In this document: positions 20,897 to 30,500 of the stretch, one piece after another
Layout of the letters: each line of letters begins with the position of its first letter
How positions within the stretch are numbered: position 1 is the stretch's first letter
NCBI GenBank assembly: GCA_030581615.1
Contig: JAKTTT010000054.1
Coordinates: forward strand, 62,001 to 126,000
Source: Alloascoidea africana
Taxonomy: Eukaryota > Ascomycota > Alloascoideomycetes > Alloascoideales > Alloascoideaceae
Direction of reading: 5' to 3'
Length of the DNA stretch: 64,000 bases
The notes under the pieces: generated by a model
Seen by the model: only the letters and a program-made list of their open reading frames with translations
The model's database searches: none
Told to the model about the DNA's origin: nothing
Program-made: the position numbers and the translations under genes

Positions 20897-21965
20897 ATGG
20901 AACCAACACAAGTAAACAACAGCGTTCTGAAGGTCGAGCAGCAGGTTTCTAGAGTGGAGAAAGACGCCCCAGTCCACCTACAAGTTTTGGATTATCTTGG
21001 AGAAACGGGATTTTTAACATCTACACAGCTACAAGTACTGAAAAATGCAATAAATATTGCAATGATGACCCTATCTATAATGAAAAAGATCAAGATCAGC
21101 ATGATACTGCCAATAGTCGAGACAGGCAGGGACACGCTGTTAACGGTGATTAGATATTTATCACAGTTTATCGCTTATTATTCGTTTAGAAGGAAACAGT
21201 TGCAACCACAACCAAAAGGAGTATGGAATAACTGGAGAACAAAGATATTACCAAAGCGTTACCAGCAACGTCACCGAAATGAGTTCACATTTGTGGATGA
21301 TCCTGAACAATTTCTTCGGGAGGCGTCTAAAACTGGGGACAAGGACGATGATGTGGTGCTTCGAGTAGCTAAAATCTTACGATATCTGATCCGTTTTTGC
21401 TATCTCATACTTGACAGCCTATACTGGGTAAGATTAAAATGACAGGTTGGCGAGAAAAATAAGGGAACTAACGTTGTTGCTGGGCGTAAAGATGATGAAA
21501 TTGGAAACGGAAGAGGGAAAAGGGGAATTTAAAAAGGAGCTTGAATTGGCCAGTCCAAAAGCCCAAAATGACACCAAAGAAGATTTTTCGCATCAATTGC
21601 GACATTTTCTATCCAGAATGAAAAGGGGTTCACGGCAGGCTCCAAAGAAAGAAACCCAGACCACTACTGATAGCAATCCAGAACCTAATAACCAGCTTCA
21701 ACTGATAGAATTGCCTAAATCAAACCCGTGAGTTGTTCAATTAGCCTGGGAAAATAACAAGCAATACTGACACAACTGCATATCTAGTGAAACCAATCCC
21801 GCTTCTAACACCCTGGTACATGACTCTCTAGAGTTTGTCATATCAAAAAACAATCTCGAGTACCTCAATAGTGAAGACGGTATAGCAGGATTTCTTGGTC
21901 TCTTGGCTTCCCTCGCTGGGGGAGGAGGAGTCTGGATTTCGCTAAAGTCTATGAACGAAACGTAA
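20897..21965 (+). CDS. PEX11-family peroxin, three exons
   Basis: Peroxisome membrane protein that elongates and divides peroxisomes. Exons: 20897-21427, 21492-21727, 21788-21965 (945 nt, 314 residues). The first intron (64 nt) has GTAAGA, ACTAAC and an AAAG acceptor; the second (60 nt) starts GTGAGT. The block VETGRDTLLTVIRYLSQFIAYY (about 75-96) matches the amphipathic Pex11 helix region. The C-terminus (FVISKNNLEYLNSEDGIAGF, then a Gly-rich membrane segment) matches the end of yeast Pex11. A hydrophilic insert (about 180-245) and about 60 extra N-terminal residues make it longer than the 236-residue yeast Pex11, so it could also be a Pex25/Pex27-like member. No symbol is assigned for that reason. 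Confidence 0.8.
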
Positions 21966-22472
21966 AACGTCCCCCCGAGCTTCAGTTATTTTTAATCTTC
22001 GAGGCCAAATGAGAGCCTGTCAAAATAAGTCGGGGAGATACCAATTTTCATAAATATTTCACTCTCTTTTAGATATACCGTAGTGTTCCACAGAAGAAAG
22101 AATAGTACGTTTAGTATCAGGGGGGTAGTTGGGGTATGCTGCCATCCCCTGTCAAATGATCTATGCCGTATTTGTCCATTTCACATCTAGCGAGATTGTT
22201 AATACCAGCTGCTTGCCATTGGGGTGGAAATTTGGGACTTGACCAGAAGAACTAGATCAAAGATTCCCAGTGTCCGGGTAATAATTTATCTCCAAATTGG
22301 TTTGTTAGGTACTCACCAGCAGCAAGTAGAGCAAAACGAGGATAGAAGGCCATCATTTGCATCACGCTTGAAAACATTGACATTCTAGTTAAATTTGTAA
22401 GGATCGGACGATTTGGCCATTTTTAAACTGTTTTGCTAGGTTTTATGGCGTAATAGTAAAAACGAAGAGGTA
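21966..22472. other. Intergenic, promoter of SPT20
   Basis: 507 bases with no gene recognised. Confidence 0.5.
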
Positions 22473-24431
22473 ATGATGTACTCTCAACAAATGAACGGAA
22501 CAGGTACAGGGCCCACAGGCATTACAACGAGGTTTTCAGAGAGAAAGCGAGTTGTTAGGGATGACGATGACGATGAAGATGACTATAACAACAATACGAG
22601 CGTGAATGGAAGACCTCATAAGATAAGCATCAAGTTGCGACATCCAGAAAATGGTAGTACTACCACCACTGTTACGACCGCGGCCATGGGCTCAACATCA
22701 GCTATGAATATGAATGGAAAAGCCAAGGATAAGAGAAGAAATGGCAACTCAAGTAGCAATGATCACAAGCTTGCTAGCACTAAAAGGAAACTGTTTGAAT
22801 ATGGTATGGCTGATGAAGACAGAGCGTGAATGTTTAAACAGCGTGAACATGGATATTGACCGACATTTGTCTTTTTCCTCTTTTATTCTTTTTCTCTAGC
22901 TGAAACTGCTCAAGAAATATTGGCAAAGTTTGCGGATCAACCTGCCAGTATCGAATTTCACATTCATCCAACATATTTTCGTTTTGGGAATCAAGTAAGT
23001 CCAAGATTTTTCTTTTACCTTTTTGGGTTTAATCAGCATCATAGCTAACTGAATATGTTTAGGATGGTGTTATCCCAAGAAACAGTCCCCTTATCAAAGT
23101 AGGTTTTGCGAGGTCTTGATGATTTCAATATAATGCGAAAAAAAAGCATTCATGGATTGTGCTAACAATATTACCAGACTTTTATCGAGTATATGCTAAG
23201 ACAAGAGCTGCCTGTCGAAGCAGCGGAAGTTTTAAGAGAAGCGAATATTCGATTCTACGATGGATGCATAATAGTAAATGTTGTGGATCATCGGCACTTA
23301 CAGCAAGGAAATACGAATGGTAAGGATGTCCATTCAGACAATGGGCCAAAAAGTACACAAGAAGATCAAAAGAAAAACGAAGAAAATAGCAAAACAGCAG
23401 AAGGAGAAGGGGTTTCTGTAAAAGAAGAAAAAGATAAGGAAGCCCCGGGAAGCTCCTCAAAAAAAGGCAAGACGTACAGAACTATTTTACGACCTACTAA
23501 TATGACCATATGGAGCGATTTGTTATGTATGACTGATTCCAACCCGTTTAAATTAACGGAACCGTTGGCAACCAGCATGGAATCTGAGATTATAAACTTT
23601 ACTTACCGCAATGTTGACCTTTCAGTCCCACTTAATCCTTACTTATACCCAGAGTTGCCGCTGAAAACGGTATACCCTTCAATAGAGGAGCTGAGGAAGA
23701 CTGGCAAGAAGATTGATAATTCTTCAATCCATGTTCACAGAGAGGAAGGAAGCAAAGAGCCGAGACAATTACACGAAGACCTGCCCCACCACAGCAGTGA
23801 ATATGAAGAGCTCATGCTGGTTATGGATGAACATCGGTCTGCAAACGCGACGACAGCAGACTCGTCGTTTGGCCAATTCTTACGTCTTGGCTTTGTTGAG
23901 CAATGGCGGAGGAAAAGACGGGAACGGCAAGCCATGGCTGTGAACATGCACAACAGACAACTCACGGCTCAACAACAGCAGCGATTGATTCATATCCAAC
24001 AGCAACAGCAGCAGCAACAACAACGACAGCAAATGATGATGCAACAGCAACAGCAGCAGCAGCAGCAGCAGCGACAGGCAAACCTCCCTAGTGTTGGTCA
24101 GGGCTCGCCAGATCAGGGTTTCCGGGGACCAAATGACCAAGGTTCTCCAACTAGCGCAAACGGTACTTATTCTAGAAGCTCTACGCCAGGTAGCATGAAG
24201 GATAACTCTCAAGCAAACAAACGGCGTTACAACAAGGCCAAGAAGGAAAAGGAAAGAAACAGCATTGGCGGGAAAACGCTTCCTGGACATGCTACACTAT
24301 CTTCGCCTCCAGCTCAAACGGCAGGGAAAACCCTCCCTGGGCAGTATGCGGATAAAATGATTCCAGGCTCTGGAGCTGGAGCAGCCCGAGCTTCAGCAAA
24401 AAGGAAGCCTGCGAAAAAGGGCAAGAAATGA
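22473..24431 (+). CDS. SPT20: SAGA subunit Spt20, four exons
   Basis: Structural subunit of the SAGA transcription co-activator. Exons: 22473-22803, 22900-22994, 23063-23098, 23178-24431 (1716 nt, 571 residues). The conserved Spt20 domain runs across the short exons: ETAQEILAKF, then IEFHIHPTYFRFGNQDG (about 126-142), FIEYM, and ANIRFYDGCIIVNVVDHR (about 177-194), followed by TILRPTNMTIWSDL. The N-terminus is disordered with an acidic run. The C-terminal third has two glutamine tracts (about 423-445, CAG/CAA) and a Lys-rich end. The first intron's donor must be GTATGG at 22804, because the better-looking GTGAAT at 22827 puts a stop in frame. Exon 3 is 36 nt. Confidence 0.9.
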
Positions 24432-24548
24432 GCATTGAGAAGAAATGCTTTAAGAACCTAATCCCGAATCCGTGTGGCAATATCATTATTATTAATGTGT
24501 GTTTAAGTATACCTATATACCTAATGTAAGTTATCGATAAGTTGTGGT

Positions 24549-25106
24549 TTAGAAATTTGCAATTGATTCATTGCTTAAACAATATTCAACGAGATCAGCA
24601 AGAGGCTTTCTATCCTTTTCCTCGAATATCCAAAGACCAAACGTTTTGCCCTCACTATTCCGGACCATTAAAATGTCGCCCAGCAGCTCTGCCTCCATCT
24701 CATCTATTTTCCTCGCATGCGATATCGTTCGTGGGATAACACCAATAGAGAAGTTTTGGGGTGAGAGTCTGTTCATGACGATGATGCCGTATGCGTAGCT
24801 ATCAGGCACCGTGGATGATGGAGTTCCTCCTCCAGTTGTACCGTCAAGAGGATCGTAATTCCTGGAATACACGAGAAGGACGCCCTGGAACTCGGACTTT
24901 TCCCACTCTTCTGTCTCGAGAGAATACTCATAGACAACACAGTGCGAGGATGTATATAATAGCTGTTTGATCTTAGGGTCGTAGCGAGCCACCACGTTGT
25001 AGTTTAGCGTTTGCCTGTGTAATGTCATTGTTGCGTCTTCAGGAGACATGTTTGGTGGCGGCTGGGGGCCATGTGCCGTTGGTGCCTGTGTTTTGGTCTC
25101 TGTCAT
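24549..25106 (-). CDS. DCP1: mRNA decapping enzyme subunit Dcp1
   Basis: 185-residue EVH1-fold activator of the decapping enzyme Dcp2 in cytoplasmic P-bodies. Residues 1-25 form a Pro-rich lead. The domain begins LHRQTLNYNVVARYDPKI (about 29-46), with SSHCVVYEYS (about 53-62), the Trp in EEWEKSEFQGVLLVYSR, and the end block FGLWIFEEKDRKPLADLVEY (about 156-175). The insert common in yeast Dcp1 is short here (PLDGTTGGGTPSS). No intron was seen. It converges on SPT20 (117-bp gap between stops) and shares the minus strand with PFA4, which ends 150 bp upstream of its ATG. Confidence 0.93.
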   Translation of the reverse strand: MTETKTQAPTAHGPQPPPNMSPEDATMTLHRQTLNYNVVARYDPKIKQLLYTSSHCVVYEYSLETEEWEKSEFQGVLLVYSRNYDPLDGTTGGGTPSSTVPDSYAYGIIVMNRLSPQNFSIGVIPRTISHARKIDEMEAELLGDILMVRNSEGKTFGLWIFEEKDRKPLADLVEYCLSNESIANF

Positions 25107-25255
25107 GTCTACAACTCTGGTTGAGTGTGTGGTTGGCGATATGGAGAGTCTGAGCGTGGAGGTGAGAGCTGGAAGAAAAACACAACTACCTCAATATGCC
25201 TACCCTAAACATGGAAAATAACAAAAACCGCCTATGCTTAATTCTATACAAACTG

Positions 25256-26499
25256 TCAAACCTGAACATCAAAATCCGCCAACTTTTCGCCTTCCCAGTT
25301 TTCCCACGTATCGGGCTGGTAGTAATCGTCATCCTTCTTGCGGCGCCGGCGAGACCACGAGGCATCGTCTGTGCCTAAACTAGAACTGGAAATAGAGCTG
25401 GGACTATCAGACCGGCGGCCTAAACTGGCATAGTCAGACCTATCTGGCTTATGGAACAGTCTATCAAAGAGACTACGGCCTTTGCACTCGTCACCAAACT
25501 GGGGTTCAAGCTCATGCACGGGCCGAGTTTGATCTTCGTGATCTGGAGGCCAGGGCAGTCCAAATCCAATTTCGGGCTCCAGCCATTCGTTCTTGCGAAA
25601 CCTGAGTCCGTCACCTTGGGGTGCACCCCATGGTAAGAGCCACGTGTAGAAGGGCCCTAGGGCATCGGTTACGTTGTCCCAGGCAGAGATGTCATAGGGA
25701 AACAGTAGGTCGTCCATCGACTCTATTCGCTGAGGTTCTGTCCCAGAATCTGCGAAATATCTGTCCAGCGCAGGCTGGATCTTGCGTTGAAGAACCCCGT
25801 ATCTGAGCTGGGCAGCGATTCTGTCTTCTTCCCAGGACTCAATCTGCGTTTTCCCTCCCACTATGTTTGAGATGCATCGTAGAAAAAGCATAAAGACCGA
25901 GAGCAGGACGAAAAGGTCGAACGGGATGAGAAGGATTGAAAACACGATTTCGGACTTGGGGATGAGATACGCAGGCAGGTCCGCATCCAGATAGAAATGG
26001 TAGCACCGGCGTGCGAGACAGACGAGAACGTATCCCGTAGTGATTTCGACCCAGACCAGAAACCTGATAAAGTGAGGCAGGTTTGCAAATCCTACTGCGT
26101 TTGCAGTCCAGGGACAATAGTGGTCCATACGAAGAACACATCGCCCCATCATTCTACTATGATGAGCCCGTTCAGGTTTGTAAGCATGGCAATATTTGCA
26201 CCATCGTCGCCATTCTCCTGGTCCCGGCTCAAATCCAGCAGGAACGTAGCCCGGGTTTTTCAAAATGGCACAAAAATAGGAGACCCAAATCATGGATAGG
26301 CTAAACTCAAACCAGACCTGCTGGCCCGTACTAAGGAACCGGCGGAACACGAACCAATGGGCACAGTATCCTATGAACGAGATGAGAAACGAGGGGATCT
26401 ATCCAAAAGTAGCAATAGTTAGCAAAAATAGTAAGCGTTTGCTCAAACCCCAAGTTTTCTTACAATTATACCCAGGATGGGCCATTTTAAATCGATCAT
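25256..26499 (-). CDS. PFA4: Palmitoyltransferase Pfa4 with degenerate second zinc site
   Basis: ER-membrane protein S-acyltransferase; in yeast it modifies chitin synthase Chs3. Exons (minus): 26499-26464 and 26398-25256, giving 392 residues. The 36-nt first exon encodes MIDLKWPILGII, matching the Pfa4 N-terminus, and the 65-nt intron has GTAAGA and GCTAAC. Two N-terminal and two later membrane segments flank the Cys-rich domain. C79, C82, H92 and C99 (first zinc site) are present, as are catalytic D104, H105 and C107 in DHYC. The usual second-site ligands are replaced: S93, M96, Y106 and A113. QIESWEEDR, the Pfa4 C-terminal PWPPD and the final DFDVQV confirm orthology. Zinc-site numbering is inferred from alignment to the known DHHC20 fold. 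Confidence 0.9.
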
Positions 26500-27526
26500 G
26501 TTCAGGTTCAAGACTGGAAACAGCGGTGCAAAAGATGATTAGGACAAGATGCTGTGGTCATGTGACGAGCACTACCATGCACAGAAACCATCCCCAACTA
26601 GTGAAATTTCACTCTTACGTTTTACCTTTCTTATAATTGAGATATGCTATATTAGTTATTAGCTGTAGAAGTTTAGAATACTGGACTTCTCGGTATTTAT
26701 TTTTGATCAACTTTATTCTTGGGAGAAGAAACAAAAAAAAAAAAAGAAGGACAATAAGTAGTTGTTGAGATTCGGGTTTCTAGATAAAAGTATGTTTGTG
26801 GCATTTTGGGGGCCAGGATTTTTTTTGAGAATCCAGTCCCGATGATGTTTTGAAAAAAGAAGTTAAATGAATGAGATGAATAATTAACATGATTTGCCCA
26901 TAAATAAAAAGATATATAGAGGGGAGAATGAAAAAAAAACAAAAAGTAGAGAAATATCAAACGAGATATATGAGATTATAGAAGACATTAGCAAAAGTTT
27001 GAAAAATCTGAACGTTAAAGTCAAACAAAAAAAATGAATGAATGAGTGAAAACAACGACAAAAATGGATAATATGAAAGAAAGAAAAGCAAAAGGGATCC
27101 AGGAGAAAAAGCAGTTTGAACCCTGTTCTATTTTTCCCTTTTCATTTCGTTTCTTGTTTTCTTTTCTTATCCCTTTCTTTCAGTTCTTTATTCAAATGTG
27201 AAAAAAAAAAGCAATTAGTGGAAAATTTATATGTGCTCTTGAATATGATTAAGGAATGAGTTATTGGGTACAATGCAATAAAAACAAGCGCAAACAAAAT
27301 GTGAGGGAGGGGGACAACAAAAATCTCTCTCTCTCTCTTTCTCTCCCTCTTAGCTTCATTTTTTTTTCTTCGTCCAAAACATGGAATGGCCCAAAAATCC
27401 AAGGGAGCGTGTATAGCAATGTTGTAGCGCGCACAAACAAACAAAGCAAAAATAAAGAAAAGAAAAGAAAAGCTTTCAAAATAATCTTGCAACCGAAATC
27501 AAAGATAGGGGGAAAATGTGATGGAT
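26500..27526. other. Intergenic between PFA4 and the large low-complexity gene
   Basis: About 1 kb, very AT-rich with purine runs, including a (ct)n tract at 27325-27350. No gene recognised. Confidence 0.5.
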
Positions 27527-30500
27527 TTAAATCAACACGCTCTTTCTTGCCTCCCATTTCTTTTTCAACTCCATCTTCTTCTTCGCAACTTGTGACAGCT
27601 CATCCATTTCACTGATCGGTGGAGTTGAAGAATGCATAATCGACATGTTGTTCATCATTCCAGCTCCGTACCCAATGGAGCCAGAATGAGAAGGAGTTTG
27701 CCGCCTGTAAATATCTTCACCTCTCGAGTGTTGTTGCTGTTGTGGCGAGACCATGTTCATCCCAGCGGTAGAACCCCGTGGTCGAATAACCGTTTGGGGA
27801 CTCTGGATCCGGGGTGGCATGTGTCTTTGTTGTTGCTGCTGCTGCTGCTGCTGCGGTTGGTGTTGTGGTGGTTGTTGACTATAGATCGATCTCCCATCAA
27901 ATGAAGCCTGGGAGTATCTGTTTGGATTATTCTCGGGTTGGGCATAGATGCTGTGATGGCTAGGCTGGATAAAAGATTGAGGTCTGCCATGGGGGGTCAG
28001 ATACTGATGTTGCTGTTGGGAATAATGAGGGTAGTACTGTTGCTGATGGGGCATCGGCTGGCGACTATATCTTCTGGAAGCTCTTGACATTGTAGATCTT
28101 TCCGAAGGGGCAATTGAAGGAGCATAATCATTAGAAGGGAATACATTGACGTTTGGAGATGCAGAATTGTTGTAACCCATTGGGGACATGGGTGGGTATT
28201 TTGGCTGCACGGAAACAGGAACAGGAACCGGAGTCTGAGCTTGAGGTTGGGGCAGAGGCTGAGGCAGAGGCTGAGGCTGCATTTGATTCTGCTGCTGAGA
28301 TTGAACTTCAACTGGCGGAGAAGGCTGTTGAGGACCTCCTTGGATTCCAGTGGGTGTAATGGGTGGGACCGGAGTGGCAGCGACCACTGGAGGAGGAGGA
28401 GCAGAAACCATATTTTCTGTAGCAATGACGGGTGGAGCAATAGGAGTAGGTGCAATTACAGTTGTAGGGGGAGCGGCTGACATTGTCATTGCGTCCATAC
28501 CAGGCGAAACAGGCATCATGGCAGGAGAGCCTACAGCTCCAGGCATATTCATCATGGAAGGTTGAGCAACCATTGGCATTCCCATAGGCATTTGCTGTTG
28601 TTGGGCCAAAGAATTTTGGATCTGGTGGTTTGTCAACTGTTGGATCTGGAGCATTTGCAATTGCATTTGCATTTGGATTAAAGCCTGCATCTGGTTATTC
28701 GTTTCAGATCCTCCCGAGGTGGCTGGTTGGGGCTGCGGCTGCGGCTGCGGCTGAAGCTGAGGCTGAGGTTGAGGCTGAGGTTGGGCCATTGTCTGAACCT
28801 GTGGCTGGTACTGCTGCTGCTGCTGCTGGCCCATCGACGAAAGAGCATGTGGAGAGGATACAGAGTTGATCAACCCATTGCTGCTGTTGCCAGCACCAGT
28901 TGAAGGGTTAAAACCAAGGGACGGTGCGGATTGGGAAATAGGAATCCCAGCAGCCGCTTTCCGATTTGCAATTTTGATCATGGAACTTCTCAACTTTGCC
29001 TTTTCTTCCTTCTCCTTTGCAACGACACTCATTAGACCACGGCTTGGTGGTTCCAACTTTACCAATGGAGATGCCGATCTACTTATAAGTGGCTCTGTCA
29101 ATTCCACTGGACTTGGTCCCTTGTTAGCCGTTCCTGTAATTGTACCTGTAATGGTGCCTGCAATGGTTCCTGGAGTGCGACGGCCAGCAGTCAGCGCCTC
29201 CGAATTTGAAATCAGCTCCGAAGAAACATCTCTGCTATGATTTCGTGAGTGATAATCTCTATGGATCTGACCAGGAGATCCACCAGATTCGTTGAAATTG
29301 CGGTTCATATCAGTTGAGCTTGGGGGTTGAAGGATACGAGAATCTGTATCCCTCATTGTATACAAATCAAGCTTGGAACCAACAGATGATCGCCTGGCCT
29401 GGTAACTGAGTCTGTTGTTCTCTTGCTGTTTCTGTTGTTGACCTTCAGGGAATCCATGCGCTTGCAATATAGCCAATGGGATATCATCGTTTTCATCATT
29501 TGCAGGGGGTTGGCCTAAAGAAGAGGTGTTGATATAGGACTGTCTCGCAACAATTGCGCCAAGAGAAGGTTTTGAATATTCGCCAGTTTCGGAATCTCCA
29601 GTGATTTTGATCATGGACTGTCGGTAGGAAGCAAGATGGGCCTGCTGTTTACGACGCATGGTAATGGCTTCCTCTTTGTCCTTCTTGAGGTCATCACCCT
29701 CATCTTCAATAAGAGGGTCAAGTTCCACGGAATGGGAGGACAAAGTCTCAATATCGTTGCCATTTGGATTGCCCTTTGCGTTTGCATCTCCTTCCGCAAT
29801 ATGTGCATCTTTGTCTGGGTTGGGGCCAGAAGCATCTGAAACTGGGGAGTCAGTGGTCCTCATGTAACTTGCGTTATTGTAGATGCCATTACCGTTACCA
29901 CCACGACGGCTTCGCATTAGCTCGAGAGTAGAAACTGTATTTGACTGGGAGGGAGGCGATATGGCTCTGCCTCTTCCACGTGGTCCATTACCAGTTGGAA
30001 TGTTTCGATTCTTTGGGTACTGGGGTTTTGGAGCGTCGGACCTATGCTTGATGAATTGCCTTGGCGCAGCAGCACCAGTAGGGGGGGAAGCTTGGGAATC
30101 CACCTCTTGTTGTTTCTTGGCCTGGAAAAACTCGTCGGGCTTGTCGTGATCTATATCAAAGTCAAAGATGATGGGGGAGGCAATTGCTGGCGACGAGTGG
30201 GAGTCGTTCGGGGAGATTGGCCCGCTGGACGCGGCCCGAGAGGCAGCAGGAAGGGGTTGTGAGGACTCGTTTGCGCTGCTGTTGGGCTCGGGCTGGGAGC
30301 TGGAGGATGAGACAGAGCTGAGGCCAGGACCAAGACCTAGGCCAAGGCCAAGGCCCACGGGGCCCACTGCTGAAGAGCTCGAGGTCAGTGCACCGGAGGT
30401 AGGGCCACTGACATTGACACCGACACTAGAGGAGATTGGTCCTGAAGGGGAGTCTGTGCCCGAGTCGCCGGGGGACTGCATGGTTTGGAGACGAGCGGGC

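Noticed and set aside
21428-21445. An 18-nt intron in the PEX11-family gene ending at the first AG after the donor
   Set aside because: Far too short for a spliceosomal intron; the 64-nt intron with an ACTAAC branch site fits and keeps frame.
22804-22832. GTGAAT donor at 22827 for the first SPT20 intron
   Set aside because: Joining it to the acceptor at 22899 creates an in-frame stop; GTATGG at 22804 restores the conserved reading frame.
24000-24080. CRISPR-like or structured repeat
   Set aside because: It is a CAG/CAA glutamine tract inside SPT20; there are no spacers and the organism is a eukaryote.
26464-26490. ATGGCCCATCCTGGG as the PFA4 start
   Set aside because: It is out of phase with the next exon. 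The ATG at 26499 gives MIDLKWPILGII, which matches the family and keeps frame.
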